64,000 nucleotides of DNA from Pycnococcus provasolii (Eukaryota; Chlorophyta; Pseudoscourfieldiophyceae; Pseudoscourfieldiales; Pycnococcaceae), in the NCBI GenBank assembly GCA_938743325.2, contig OW568868.1, positions 868,001 to 932,000 on the forward strand. Direction: 5' to 3'. Positions 27,748-36,597 of this stretch are shown here, piece after piece (position 1 is the first letter of the stretch; each line of letters begins with the position of its first letter). Below the pieces are notes generated by a model, which saw only the letters and a program-made list of their open reading frames with translations, was not told the origin of the DNA and searched no databases. Position numbers and translations under genes: made by a program.

Positions 27748-28773
27748 ATGTCTCTCGCCATGAACATGAAGACTCCTCTTAAAAGTAGTAGTCTTCATTC
27801 GCGGTCTTCGTCTAGGGTGCTTCCCTCTTCTAGGCCGACTTCGTCTGTGTGCTCATCCTCCCTTTCACGCCGTCGTGAGGCTCAGGGGGTAGGATCACAG
27901 ACGTCCTCCCGTGTCTCGTCCTCTGTGAGGAGGGTGTTTCTTTCCTCTCGTTTCTTGCAGCTCCAAACACTGGTCAAGTGCTCCGCGGAAGCTGCGCCCA
28001 GTCAGGAGACGGCGGAAGCGGCGGCGGCATCACCCGCCTCTGCGACACCGCCGGGAGGAGACTTCATTCCCGTGCTCAGCGATGCCGACCTTCCGAAGGG
28101 CGAGCGGAAAATCACCGCGGCGGGAGAGAAGTCCGTCCTGCTCTTCTGGTACAAAAACAAAATTGTGGGCATCGAGCCGCGAAGCCCCGCCGAGGCGGCG
28201 TACAGCGAGGGGTTTATTGACGGTCTGCTCACGCAGAACGACGAGGTGACGTGCCCGCAGACGGCGAGCACGTTCAGCCTGAAGGATGGATCCATCACCA
28301 GCTGGTATCCCAGCAACCCCGTGCTGCGCGCGCTCACGCCGCAGGAACTGTGCCGACCGCTCGAAGTGTTCCCCGTGCAGATGGCGGGCGGGGCGATTTA
28401 CGTCGACCCCGTCAACACGAACCTGAGAGGGACGGAGTACGAGCAGGCGGGAGGTTACAGCAGCAAGGGTGGGTTCGGAACGTCCGCGGAGAATAATAAC
28501 ATCTACGGCATCGAGCCGCGCATGTACATCGAGGGCACGGACCCGGACGACGGATCCGTCGAGGAGATCCGCAACGCGTCATCGGAGGCGAAGAAGTTCT
28601 CGCCAGCCACGCTTCTCATTCAGGCGCTTGCCGCGGGCATCATCGGCGTTGCCGGAACAGCGGTTGGCGTGTACTACGAGAGCCCGGTGGGAATCGCGGC
28701 GTTCTGGCTCGTCGGATTCCTCATCTTCGGATCCACGACGTTTAAGTTCTTTTTTGATGACGACGAGCAGTAA
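27748..28773 (+). CDS. PSB33: PSB33/TEF5-like thylakoid Rieske-fold protein, 341 aa
   Basis: A plastid thylakoid protein associated with photosystem II and light-harvesting organisation in plants (PSB33, called TEF5 in Chlamydomonas). The first 75-80 residues are a Ser/Arg-rich transit peptide. The Rieske-like fold spans about 95-200: FIPVLSDADLPKGERK, VLLFWYKNKIVGIEPRSPAE, AYSEGFIDG and SWYPSNPVLRALTP. The Cys-His pairs that bind 2Fe-2S in true Rieske proteins are absent (only TCPQTAST remains), as in PSB33. One or two hydrophobic spans near the C terminus (about 292-332) anchor it, and it ends in a short acidic tail. The frame extends upstream only from a TTG; ATG 27748 is preferred. Confidence 0.9.
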   Translation: MSLAMNMKTPLKSSSLHSRSSSRVLPSSRPTSSVCSSSLSRRREAQGVGSQTSSRVSSSVRRVFLSSRFLQLQTLVKCSAEAAPSQETAEAAAASPASATPPGGDFIPVLSDADLPKGERKITAAGEKSVLLFWYKNKIVGIEPRSPAEAAYSEGFIDGLLTQNDEVTCPQTASTFSLKDGSITSWYPSNPVLRALTPQELCRPLEVFPVQMAGGAIYVDPVNTNLRGTEYEQAGGYSSKGGFGTSAENNNIYGIEPRMYIEGTDPDDGSVEEIRNASSEAKKFSPATLLIQALAAGIIGVAGTAVGVYYESPVGIAAFWLVGFLIFGSTTFKFFFDDDEQ

Positions 28774-28797
28774 ATAAATAAGAATCTGAGATCCTTC

Positions 28798-28889
28798 ATT
28801 CAGTAATGAAGTTGCACATTAGTTTGTCCAACGGTCGTCCGTCCATTCACATCATTCACTTTCACCATTCAGCCCTTTCACCGGTGCCA
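28798..28889 (+). repeat. Dispersed 3'-end repeat, copy B
   Basis: This copy starts 24 bp after the PSB33 stop codon, in the same orientation relative to its gene as copy A at 17432-17519. It carries a 4-base insertion (GTCC doubling the GTC before CCATTCACATC) and a few substitutions. Confidence 0.9.
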
Positions 28890-29025
28890 CCGGACAGTTC
28901 AGTTTTCATCGGGCTACAACGGGAATCGCCGCCCCAGTCGTTTGTTAGTACTGCGTAGATGTTATTACAGAAGTTTTTTGCGGAGACTTGTCCGCTAGAA
29001 AAAAAAGAGGCGTGGAGACGACAAA

Positions 29026-30603
29026 TCACCACGCGTTCACCTTTTCATGGTCGATGGGACTCCTCTGCGCCTGCGCTTGCATTTGAGCGAGCCTTATGCC
29101 CTCTCGCCGTCCAGCCAACTTGAGCGTCTCGAGGAATCTAATATTGTTCTCCTCCTGGCGATTCAGCTCCTCCTGCGTGACAATTTCCTCCGGCTTATGC
29201 TCCTCCGCGCCACTCGCCACCACACGTGATTCTCCCGCGCCACCCGACGACGCAGATTCGTCACCACCTGCCGACGCGCCAGAATCGCCGGCTGCACCCG
29301 ACGCACCTCCGCCCGACGTGCCAGCACCGCCAGCTCCTCCGCCGGATGTTTTTTGCTTCCTGCCCCCGCCGTGCTTGCGCTTTTGCACGCCGTGCATTTC
29401 CCTGCTCGCCATCAGCTGACGGTAGCGGCCGTCGTAGTACTCAGCCTTGAATTCCGCCTCACTCTTAAGCGCGCTGAGCACCGATGCTTCCGTGTTGTGC
29501 TGCAAGTCCGCCTGCGCGACGAAGTACAGCTTTACCTCCGTCAGCGCCTCGACGACGCGCCCCTCACGGCGCAGGTGCGGGAACACGGAGCACTCGCCGA
29601 AGCAATTGCCAGGCCCAAGTCGGCTAATCGTCACGCTGTCGTAGAACGTCTCCTTCATCGCGTACCGCCACTCGCGCGGCCCATTCGCGTTGGCAAACCC
29701 CGACGCGCCAGGCGCCGTGATGGTCTTGACAATGTCCACGGGGGTTCCGTACTGCGCGTGGTCGAGGCGCAGCTTCGCCTCGCCTTCGACGATGAAGTGC
29801 AGCCGATTATCCTTCTCGGGGTAAAAGACGGTGCCCTCCTGGTGCGCGGCGACGCACAGGAAGTGAGCAAAGTCCTTCACCTCGTTCTCGCTTGCGTGGG
29901 TGAGCGCGTGCAGGCGTTCGAGGTAGTTGAGCCTGTCGTCGATGGACGTTCCGTACAAGCTGTGCAAGATGCGCTGAAAGTCGTCCTTGTGTAGAACGAG
30001 CAGCTCTGTCTTGGTCTTGGTGAATATGGTGGCTGTGCGCAGTCCATCCTTGACGAGCGCGATTTCGCCAAAGGTGTCGCCCCTGCACAGCGTTGCGACG
30101 ACGGACGCTCCAGCGATGTCGCGCTGTGTGAGCTTATTCTCCTGCTTGACCCCGCTCCCTCCGTGGTTATTTATGATGTTCGCCGTCGACGCGAGCGTGT
30201 GCGAGTCAGTGCGCGCGCCGCCATCGCCTGCATCGTTCGGTCCCGGCGCGCCTCCACGCTTCTTGCTCGACTCGCGCACGAGCACGTCTAGCCTGCCCTG
30301 AACGATGACGTAGAACTTCTGCCCGACGTCTCCTTGCCGGAACACCACCTCTCCCTTTCCGAAGAGCTCGAGCTCAACGCAGCGGCACACCTCCTTGCTC
30401 ATGGTGAGCGGCATGGTTCTGAAGAAGTGGCACAGCGACGCCGTCACCTCGCAGAGCCTGAGTATGTCGTCCGGCGTTCGTTCTGCTCCCTTGGCGCTGC
30501 ACAGTTTTCGCAGTCTCTTGAGGTTCATGAGCCTCGCGTCGACCGACAGCGACGCGGCCGCGCCCTTGGGCGGCGTGGCGTGGCTGCCGAGTCCGAGCGG
30601 CAT
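29026..30603 (-). CDS. Protein with two cyclic-nucleotide-binding domains, 525 aa
   Basis: The first CNB domain (about 75-215) has ELFGKGEVVFRQGDVGQKFY, IVQGRLDVLV and the phosphate-binding-cassette-like FGEIALVKDGLRTATIF, which keeps the Glu and Arg used to hold the nucleotide. The second (about 240-370) has EGTVFYPEKDNRLHFIVEGE and FGECSVFPHLRREGRVV, a more divergent cassette. There is no kinase, channel or GEF domain, and no classical PKA inhibitor site was seen. The C-terminal 150 residues are a Gly/Ala/Ser linker followed by a charged helix (about 480-520). It may be a cAMP/cGMP sensor resembling PKA regulatory subunits or ciliary CNB proteins. ATG 30603 opens the frame. Confidence 0.85.
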   Translation of the reverse strand: MPLGLGSHATPPKGAAASLSVDARLMNLKRLRKLCSAKGAERTPDDILRLCEVTASLCHFFRTMPLTMSKEVCRCVELELFGKGEVVFRQGDVGQKFYVIVQGRLDVLVRESSKKRGGAPGPNDAGDGGARTDSHTLASTANIINNHGGSGVKQENKLTQRDIAGASVVATLCRGDTFGEIALVKDGLRTATIFTKTKTELLVLHKDDFQRILHSLYGTSIDDRLNYLERLHALTHASENEVKDFAHFLCVAAHQEGTVFYPEKDNRLHFIVEGEAKLRLDHAQYGTPVDIVKTITAPGASGFANANGPREWRYAMKETFYDSVTISRLGPGNCFGECSVFPHLRREGRVVEALTEVKLYFVAQADLQHNTEASVLSALKSEAEFKAEYYDGRYRQLMASREMHGVQKRKHGGGRKQKTSGGGAGGAGTSGGGASGAAGDSGASAGGDESASSGGAGESRVVASGAEEHKPEEIVTQEELNRQEENNIRFLETLKLAGRREGIRLAQMQAQAQRSPIDHEKVNAW

Positions 30604-31261
30604 ATCGAAGGTTACTAATTAAATAAAAGAAAAGGCCAGCAGCTTTATGTAAGGGAAAGTTGTCGACTAGTGCTTAATCGTAGCGCTGCAAGGCGAGAAG
30701 TGGAATGGGCGTGATGTGATGTGCTGTGCTGTGCTGTGCTGACGACAACGAGACTGAGGACGAGAAAGAGAAAGAGAAGAACAAGGCCCTTGAGGGGGAG
30801 CTGGGAAAGGAAAGGGGGAAGGGAGCCGGCGTACCCTTACCAACACTGTACACGCCACTTAAGGTACTGTACAGTACAGTACTGTACGACGGAAAAGGAA
30901 TAAGTTTGCACAATTCCGCTCTGTGCTGAATGATCCCCCCCTGACTGGCCTCGATAATCCTGGGATAATCCAGCACAGCGACCAACCCTTGCAACGGTCT
31001 GGGGGGGCGGTATGGTATGTATGCCGCTGCTTGCAAGGATAGTTAAGAAACACCAGCCCATAGTCTATACAGCCTGAGACGAGCACGACTGCACGACCAT
31101 GGGCCGTTGTATTTGGTAAGGGGATTCGTAGTTCTTATTTTCCCACTGGGGGCTTGTTGCGCCTTGTTGCAAACTGTTGCGTCAACCGGTGAGTTCCAGG
31201 GAGCGCACCGGCATCATCGCGGCCTCAACTATCTCCAGTCCGTTTGGTTTCGTAAAGGTTT
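30604..31261. other. Divergent promoter region of the CNB and DUF445 genes
   Basis: Contains a CTGTG/TGTGC-type repeat (30720-30741), the pentameric GTAC array described separately, and no recognisable gene. There is a C-rich patch near 30935. Confidence 0.5.
30864..30887. repeat. Five-base-period GTAC array
   Basis: Five GTAC cores start at 30864, 30869, 30874, 30879 and 30884, and one more lies at 30848. They form two overlapping 14-bp palindromes. GTAC is the core bound by SBP-domain factors such as Chlamydomonas CRR1, but simple-sequence expansion explains it equally well. Confidence 0.6.
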
Positions 31262-32445
31262 ATGACTGTGGCCGAGTCCACCGGAGTGACGTCCGTCGTA
31301 TCCGTCGTGCCCAAGGCAAAAGACGCGGGAGCACTGCTGGAAATGCCAAAGACGGACTCGGCGAGCGGCGACGCAGCAAGCGGCGCGCAGCCGGTGGCGG
31401 CCAACAACGCATGGGCGCTGCCTGACCGTGGGCCACTCGAAAAGGTGCGCCCCTTTGTCTGGAGAAACCACAGCAGAGAGCAAACACACACACACACACA
31501 CACACACGCCTGAGAAGAGAACCCTCGTCGGTGCTTAAGCGTGTGTTGAGGACTCGCAAGAGGGTGGAAAGAGCTCACGCTCACGAACAACAAACTCACA
31601 CTCCAAAAACCAAACGCAGGGCGCGCTCGTCAACGAGGTGGCGTGCGTGATCATGGTCATTGGGATTGCGCTGCACAAGGGTGCCGGCGTAAGCGCAGGG
31701 TTCTGGATCTTCTACTTTGGCTTGTTCGGTTTTGCAGGCGGAATCACAAACTGGATTGCCATCAAGATGCTCTTCGACGAGATTCCTGGTGTGTACGGAA
31801 GTGGAATCATACCAAAGCAGTTCAAGCAGATTCGAACCACCATCAAGCGCATGGTCATGGAGACCTTCTTCGAGCCTAAGGTGCGTGTCGTGTTCTCTGT
31901 GCACCGTAAAGCTAACGAAAGAAAAAAACTCAAGCACTCACGCAAAAAGTCGCGCCACTTCTCATCTCCCTCTTAAAACAAAACAACAACAGTTCCTCGA
32001 GAAGCAGCTTCGCGAGCGCCTTTCGAAGTATGCCAACAGCGATGCCGCACGCGAAGCCGTCTCCTCGTTGATGAGCACGCCGGAGTTTGAAAGCGCGCTC
32101 GACGAAAAGCTGAACCAGTTCGGCTCAGGCATGACGGGGACGATGCTGAAGATGCTTGGACTGGATCCAATGGTAATGAAGCCTTACGTCAAGCCGTTCG
32201 TCGAGGGCGTTGCCGAGGACTGCGCGCCGTTCCTCGCACAGATGCTCGCCGAAGGTAACCTGCCCGTGCTGCAGCTCCGCGACGAGGTGGACAGGCTGAT
32301 GGAAGAGCGGCTAAAAGAGCTCACAGCGGAGAAGGTGAAGGCGCTCGTCGAGGACATCATGCGTGAGCACCTCGGATGGCTCGTCGTGTGGGGCGTCATC
32401 TTCGGGATCGTCATTGGGATCATCTGCGTCGTCGCAGGATTCTGA
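31262..32445 (+). CDS. DUF445 family membrane protein, 298 aa, three exons
   Basis: Spliced gene: exons 31262-31444, 31620-31880 and 31993-32445. Both introns are phase 0 with GT...AG ends, and joining gives one clean frame. Exon 2 encodes a hydrophobic span (VACVIMVIGIALHK ... FWIFYFGLFGF) running into GGITNWIAIKMLFDEI, the signature of DUF445, a family common in bacteria and plastid-bearing eukaryotes but of unknown function. Exon 3 encodes the amphipathic helical part and a C-terminal hydrophobic span (LGWLVVWGVIFGIVIGIICV). The N-terminal 60 residues are Ala/Ser/Thr-rich and not clearly a transit peptide. It is convergent with malate dehydrogenase and divergent from the CNB gene. Confidence 0.85.
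31445..31619 (+). other. Spliceosomal intron 1 of the DUF445 gene
   Basis: The 175-bp intron begins GTGCGC and ends GCAG, phase 0. It contains a CA dinucleotide run at 31489-31507. Confidence 0.8.
31881..31992 (+). other. Spliceosomal intron 2 of the DUF445 gene
   Basis: The 112-bp intron begins GTGCGT and ends ACAG, phase 0. It is A/C-rich near the acceptor. Confidence 0.8.
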
Positions 32446-32479
32446 AGATTTTAGAAAGTTTCCCCTCCGCTTCTTTTTT

Positions 32480-32484
32480 TGTAA
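32480..32484 (+). terminator. TGTAA polyadenylation signal, DUF445 gene
   Basis: TGTAA lies 35 bp after the stop codon, within a T-rich stretch. Confidence 0.45.
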
Positions 32485-32577
32485 TTTATTTTCAAGTGCT
32501 TGCACTACATACGTGAAATGGTGTCCCGAGCCCTACCAGCGACGTGCCAGCCGCCTTTGATTCGTCGCAAAACTCAC

Positions 32578-33624
32578 TCACATCGTCTCGTTGACGAAGG
32601 CGACGCCCTTGTCGATGGACGCCTTGAGCTCCGGCTGCATCTTCTCGAACCACGACTGCTCGTAGTCCGTCATGCGGCCAATCTCGCGAATCTCGGCAAC
32701 GCCCTCCGGTCCGAGCACCACCTTCGTGGCGAAGTACGGGATTCCGGGCACCACCGGGCTCTCAACGTAGCTGCACTCGACAATGTCCTTCTTTCCAGCC
32801 AGTCCTTGGAGGCACGCGTCTCCCATCATTGCGCCCGCGTACGCCATGGAGAGCGTCGCGGATCCCTTGCCATCCTTCGCCTCGACAACCTCCGTTCCGC
32901 CGTTCTGCGTGCGAATGGTGAGCGCGTCGATGTCCTCGTCGCTGAGCGGCGCGGAGGGCGTCGCCTGCGAGAAGAGCGGCAGGATGGTGATTCCCGCGTG
33001 TCCTCCAATGACGGGCACGTCCACCTTCTCCACCTGAACACCAGCCTTCGCGGCGTAGAACGTCTTGGCACGCACGACATCGAGCGTGGTGACGCCAAGA
33101 AGCTTCTTCTTGTCATACACGCCCTCCTTCTTCAGCACCTCCGCGGCGATGGGCACGGTGCTGTTGACGGGGTTGCTGATCATGTTGATGAGCGCGTTGG
33201 GGCACGCCTTGGCGCACGCCTTGACGAGTCCCGCGACGATGCCTGCGTTGATTTTGAAGAGGTCGTCGCGCGTCATGCCCGGCTTGCGCGGCACTCCGGC
33301 GGGGATGATGACGAGGTCACATCCGCTGAGCGCGTCGTGCAGCTGCTCGTCGCCCATGTACCCCTTGGCGATGGCCGTCGTGTTGATGTGGCTGATGTCC
33401 GCGGCAACGCCTGGCGTGCCCGCGATATCGTAGAGAGACACCTCGTCGACCATGGAGTTCATCTTCATGAGCATGGAGAGCGACTGTCCGATGCCTCCGG
33501 CTGCCCCGAGCACAGCCACCTTGCGTCCGCCTCCCTCGGCCGCAGACGCGGCGAATGTGCGCGCGCCCGAGACCGAGGTCTTGAGGGCGGGCGAGAGCTT
33601 CGAGAAGGCGTGGCGGAGCGACAT
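32578..33624 (-). CDS. MDH: NAD-dependent malate dehydrogenase, organellar, 348 aa
   Basis: Interconverts malate and oxaloacetate (EC 1.1.1.37). The NAD loop GAAGGIGQ is at 40-47, the substrate-loop segment reads [28 protein letters not shown] follows, and the catalytic His is in [13 protein letters not shown]. The N-terminal 30 residues are basic and Ser/Ala-rich (MSLRHAFSK ...), fitting a mitochondrial leader; a plastid NAD-MDH is possible. Length and motifs match the mitochondrial-type family, with no regulatory Cys extension of the kind in plastid NADP-MDH. It lies tail-to-tail with the DUF445 gene and head-to-head with the SDR gene (362 bp). Confidence 0.96.
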   Translation of the reverse strand: MSLRHAFSKLSPALKTSVSGARTFAASAAEGGGRKVAVLGAAGGIGQSLSMLMKMNSMVDEVSLYDIAGTPGVAADISHINTTAIAKGYMGDEQLHDALSGCDLVIIPAGVPRKPGMTRDDLFKINAGIVAGLVKACAKACPNALINMISNPVNSTVPIAAEVLKKEGVYDKKKLLGVTTLDVVRAKTFYAAKAGVQVEKVDVPVIGGHAGITILPLFSQATPSAPLSDEDIDALTIRTQNGGTEVVEAKDGKGSATLSMAYAGAMMGDACLQGLAGKKDIVECSYVESPVVPGIPYFATKVVLGPEGVAEIREIGRMTDYEQSWFEKMQPELKASIDKGVAFVNETM

Positions 33625-33986
33625 GGGAGAGAATATGACTATATGTTGTTGTGGGTTTTGGGATTATTGCTCCTCACGAGGGTTTGTCTGTCTGGTCTCG
33701 TCTGAGCACGTGCGCCGCCGGGGTGGTGCGTGCCCCTTCGAAGAAGAAGGAATCTCCAACTGCAGAAAGAAATCAACACCCTCTGGGATAAACTTCTCGC
33801 GAGATCTTTTCAGAATTCAGAGTACTATTCTGGTCGGGGTTCGTCGAACTTTAGCTTTAGGGTTTACGTTTCTTTCTCGGGGGATTTCCCGTGCTGCGTC
33901 AAGGCCTGGTTGATTTTAGCCACACACGACTTTCCCTGCCCCGCCCCGCGGCGATCTGCGGTCATACTTTAGTCTTTAGATATCAC
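33625..33986. promoter_or_regulatory. Divergent promoter with telobox, MDH and SDR genes
   Basis: A 362-bp divergent region. The word TTTAGGGTTTA at 33856-33866 equals a plant telobox (AAACCCTAAA type, reverse strand). Confidence 0.5.
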
Positions 33987-34829
33987 ATGCCGTGCTCGAC
34001 CGTCATGATGCACAAGCAAGCAGTTCACAACTCTGTGCCTGCGCGTGCCACCAGCCTGCGCCGGTCTCCTGCCTCCTGTAGGCGAACGGTGCGCTCGGCT
34101 CGACGCGCACCGCCTCCTGTCTCGGCGACGTCCGTCGTTGTAGTGGGTGGAACTGGTTTCGTCGGATCCGAAGTTACCAAGCAGCTCGTCGCGGCGGGAT
34201 GCGACGTCAAGGCTGTGAGCCGAAGGGGGGCGGGTGACGTGCAGGGTGCGACGTACGTGGCGGCGGACGCACTCGCTGACTCCAAGGAAGCGCTCGTCGA
34301 CGCGCTCAAGGGGAGCGACGTGGTTGTCTCATGCGTCGGAACAATCGGCGGCGACGACCTCGCAGGCAACGGAACCGCGAACGTGGCGATCGTCGAGGCG
34401 GCAAAAGAAGCTGGTGCGAAGCGATTCGTGTACGTGAGTGTCGCAAGCATCGTCAAGGACAACGTGAAAGGCTTGGGCCCGCTCGACGCGTACTTCAACG
34501 GAAAGGAGGCTGCGGAGGCGTCGGTGACTTCAACATTCGCGGACAACCACGCTATCGTCCGACCTTCGTTCATCTTCGGAGGCGATCAGTTCAACTTGAC
34601 CCCTCCTCGTGTTCCCACCGGATATGGCAAGGGTGTCGCGCGTTTGCTGAGCAGCGGTCCCATTCGCACGGTCGCCAACAACACGCCCGGCTTAATTAAG
34701 CTGACACTCGAGCCGCCGGTGGATGTCGCCGCCGTGGCTGGCGCGGTGGTGAAGTGCGTGGTTGCGGAGGAGGCGAGTGCGCGAGTTGTGGATGGCACGG
34801 AGGACATCACGAAGTTGGCTGAAGAGTAA
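33987..34829 (+). CDS. Plastid NAD(P)-binding atypical SDR protein, 280 aa
   Basis: The N-terminal 45 residues are Arg/Ser/Ala-rich, like a chloroplast transit peptide. Then comes the Rossmann motif VVVVGGTGFVGSEV with a dinucleotide-specificity segment CDVKAVSRRG, followed by DVVVSCVGTIGG, RFVYVSVASI and YFNGKEAAEASV. This Y...K arrangement is the extended/atypical SDR pattern, related to plant proteins such as At1g32220 and to NDUFA9-like folds. The specific substrate is unknown. The frame extends upstream from a GTG, and ATG 34005 is another possible start. It is divergent from malate dehydrogenase. Confidence 0.8.
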   Translation: MPCSTVMMHKQAVHNSVPARATSLRRSPASCRRTVRSARRAPPPVSATSVVVVGGTGFVGSEVTKQLVAAGCDVKAVSRRGAGDVQGATYVAADALADSKEALVDALKGSDVVVSCVGTIGGDDLAGNGTANVAIVEAAKEAGAKRFVYVSVASIVKDNVKGLGPLDAYFNGKEAAEASVTSTFADNHAIVRPSFIFGGDQFNLTPPRVPTGYGKGVARLLSSGPIRTVANNTPGLIKLTLEPPVDVAAVAGAVVKCVVAEEASARVVDGTEDITKLAEE

Positions 34830-34882
34830 AGCAGATAGATATGTCACAAATGTCAAGTCATTCATGTTTCAACCTCCGGTAG

Positions 34883-34910
34883 CCCTAACCCTAACCCTAA
34901 CCCTAACCCT
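34883..34910 (-). repeat. Interstitial telomere-type array (CCCTAA)4.7
   Basis: Perfect hexamer tandem repeat, the longest of this type in the window, 54 bp after the SDR stop codon. Confidence 0.9.
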
Positions 34911-35209
34911 CCCATGCCGACGAGGACTTCGGGACCTTTTTCTTATCGTAAGCTTATCCGGCGTTGCTTTTGCTTTGTCACTCGCGTTTGTTTGTTTGTT
35001 TTGCGCCACGCTCACACTCCACGGTCTCACGCGCGCAGGCAGGCGCAGGTGGCAGGCAGGCTCAAGGCTCAACCTCACGTCACGTCACGTGCAGTACGTG
35101 TCTTGTGACAGTACCGTGCTTAGGTACGTGCCTGTTAACTCGTGGAATTACCTCTTCTCTTCTTCTTCCTACGCGTACTTTTCGTCCGATGCCCGTCGTC
35201 TTTCTTCTG

Positions 35210-35515
35210 CGTGATGACAACTTGAGCGAATCATACCCTGATTTCTACCGGGATGCCTCCCACCTCTGGGTGGGTGGTGTTGGGCGCATGGTTTGAAGCG
35301 CCCCTCACCCGCGGTGGCGTCTCTCGTGCTCGACCTCTTGCCAGCCGTCGAAGCTTCCTTGTGCAAACTCGCTCTTTGTGTGTTTCACCTTCGGGTGTGG
35401 CACGCAGGGAGATGGTTCTGCGCGTGTTGCGGAACGCGTGTCGTGCATGACACGCGCGACGTTGCGAACGGCGAGCGGGCCGTGTCACGTGCGACGTGCC
35501 GCGGACTGAGCCTTG
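35210..35515 (+). ncRNA. Candidate structured RNA, hairpin-rich
   Basis: A run of six perfect short hairpins lies in about 250 bp: CCCACC/GGTGGG (35259-35274), GGGCGC/GCGCCC (35282-35303), CACC/GGTG (35306-35316), CACC-TTCG-GGTG (35386-35397, a stable tetraloop form), CGCGTGTC/GACACGCG (35435-35456) and CACGT/ACGTG (35486-35498). TGATGA at 35212-35217 and CTGA at 35506-35509 look like C and D boxes but are 290 bases apart. I could not match it to U1-U6, SRP, RNase P or U3 from memory. Confidence 0.25.
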
Positions 35516-35665
35516 CTGATTGAAAAACTATCTTGATATGAGTGCTGACAGGAGAAAGACGCACGAACGAATGGAGTCAAAAGGAAGTACGATAAACACC
35601 TTCTTTTCGTATATACTCACCACGTAATAATACTTGCCTCCCCCTCCCTTCCCCCGCAAATATTT

Positions 35666-36556
35666 ATGCAGGAAACCATGACAGCCGAGGGTGAGCAGCA
35701 ACCAGATGCCGCAGACGTCGCGAACGCCGCCGCCGAGGCGGTGGCGACGGAAGGTGACGATAGACCTAGTGACGCTGATATCATCGCTCACGCGGCGTCG
35801 ATTCGAGATGAACAGGCGCAGCGTCCTCTCGTGGGAAGTCGCGAACCGCTGAGCTCGCTTATGGATGACTTTGTTGGAGCTGCACCCGCTCTCGTGTCCA
35901 AATGCGAGGCGCTGGCAAAGAGTCACTCCCACGTTCGGCGCATGCGCCGCGACGGCAACTGCTTTTTCCGCGCATTTCTGTTTGGGCTTCTCGAACGTCT
36001 CATCGGGCGCCCTGAAGCGTGCGCGGCGGCGAAGAAGCGTTTCGGTGACTACGGCAAGAAGCTTGTGGAGGCTGGCTACCAGGAGTTTGTCTTCGAGGAT
36101 GCGCTTGAGCTTCTGCAGGAGTGCATCGACAAGTGCGCAGGCGCACCCGGTCCGATGGACGAATCATCCGTTGTGACACTCGAATCGGCGCTGTGTGACG
36201 CCGTCACGTCCAACCACCTGGTGATGCTCCTTCGCATGGTAGCAAGCTGCGAGGTGTCTCGCCGCGCGGAGTTTTTCGAACCTTTCATTCAGGGTGCGCA
36301 CGACTGTGACGTGGAGAGCTTCAGGCGGCGCTTTGTTGAGCCAATGGACGAGGAGAGCGACCACGTGGTGATGAGCGCTCTGTCGGAGGCTGTGTGTTGC
36401 GCGGAGGTGACGGTCGAGTACTTGAGCGCGGACCAGGCTGCTGCCGAGGCGATTCAATTTAAGGCTGAGGATGCAGCGCAGCTCGACGAGTCGTGTCGCG
36501 TTCACATGACGATGGTGTACAGACCTGGCCACTTTGACCTGTTATATCCACAGTAA
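35666..36556 (+). CDS. OTUB1: Otubain-type deubiquitinase, 296 aa
   Basis: A cysteine protease that removes ubiquitin chains, with Lys48-linked chains preferred in the family. The catalytic loop is RRDGNCFFRAFLFG (Asp96, Cys99) and the catalytic His is in YRPGHFDLLYP (His289). The PLSSLMDDF segment and the C-terminal strand order follow human OTUB1. The N-terminal 55 residues are acidic and Ala-rich and may bind an E2 as in OTUB1, which is inference. ATG 35666 opens the frame. The 3' end is only 42 bp from the cytochrome b5 gene on the other strand. Confidence 0.93.
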   Translation: MQETMTAEGEQQPDAADVANAAAEAVATEGDDRPSDADIIAHAASIRDEQAQRPLVGSREPLSSLMDDFVGAAPALVSKCEALAKSHSHVRRMRRDGNCFFRAFLFGLLERLIGRPEACAAAKKRFGDYGKKLVEAGYQEFVFEDALELLQECIDKCAGAPGPMDESSVVTLESALCDAVTSNHLVMLLRMVASCEVSRRAEFFEPFIQGAHDCDVESFRRRFVEPMDEESDHVVMSALSEAVCCAEVTVEYLSADQAAAEAIQFKAEDAAQLDESCRVHMTMVYRPGHFDLLYPQ

Positions 36557-36597
36557 CAGTTGAGCAAAAGCTTAGGAAAGACATCAAAACATATGTT

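Larger units (their letters stand above)
34830..35665. other. Long intergenic region with telomere-type repeats and hairpins
   Basis: About 835 bp between the SDR and otubain genes. It contains four tandem CCCTAA units plus a partial one (34883-34910) and a hairpin-rich segment (35210-35510) reported separately. No protein gene was recognised. Confidence 0.6.

Noticed and set aside
31262-32445. Bacterial contamination at the DUF445 gene
   Set aside because: Two clean GT-AG introns join exact frames, and flanking genes are nuclear.
34883-34910. Telomerase RNA template at the CCCTAA array
   Set aside because: The array has nearly five perfect units, much longer than a template of about 1.5 units, and there is no RNA context around it.
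35210-35515. U3 snoRNA or U2/U4 snRNA
   Set aside because: The TGATGA and CTGA boxes, a GCAGGGAGATGG match to part of U2 and a GATTGAAAAACT match to part of U4 are isolated; the core conserved boxes of each RNA are missing.
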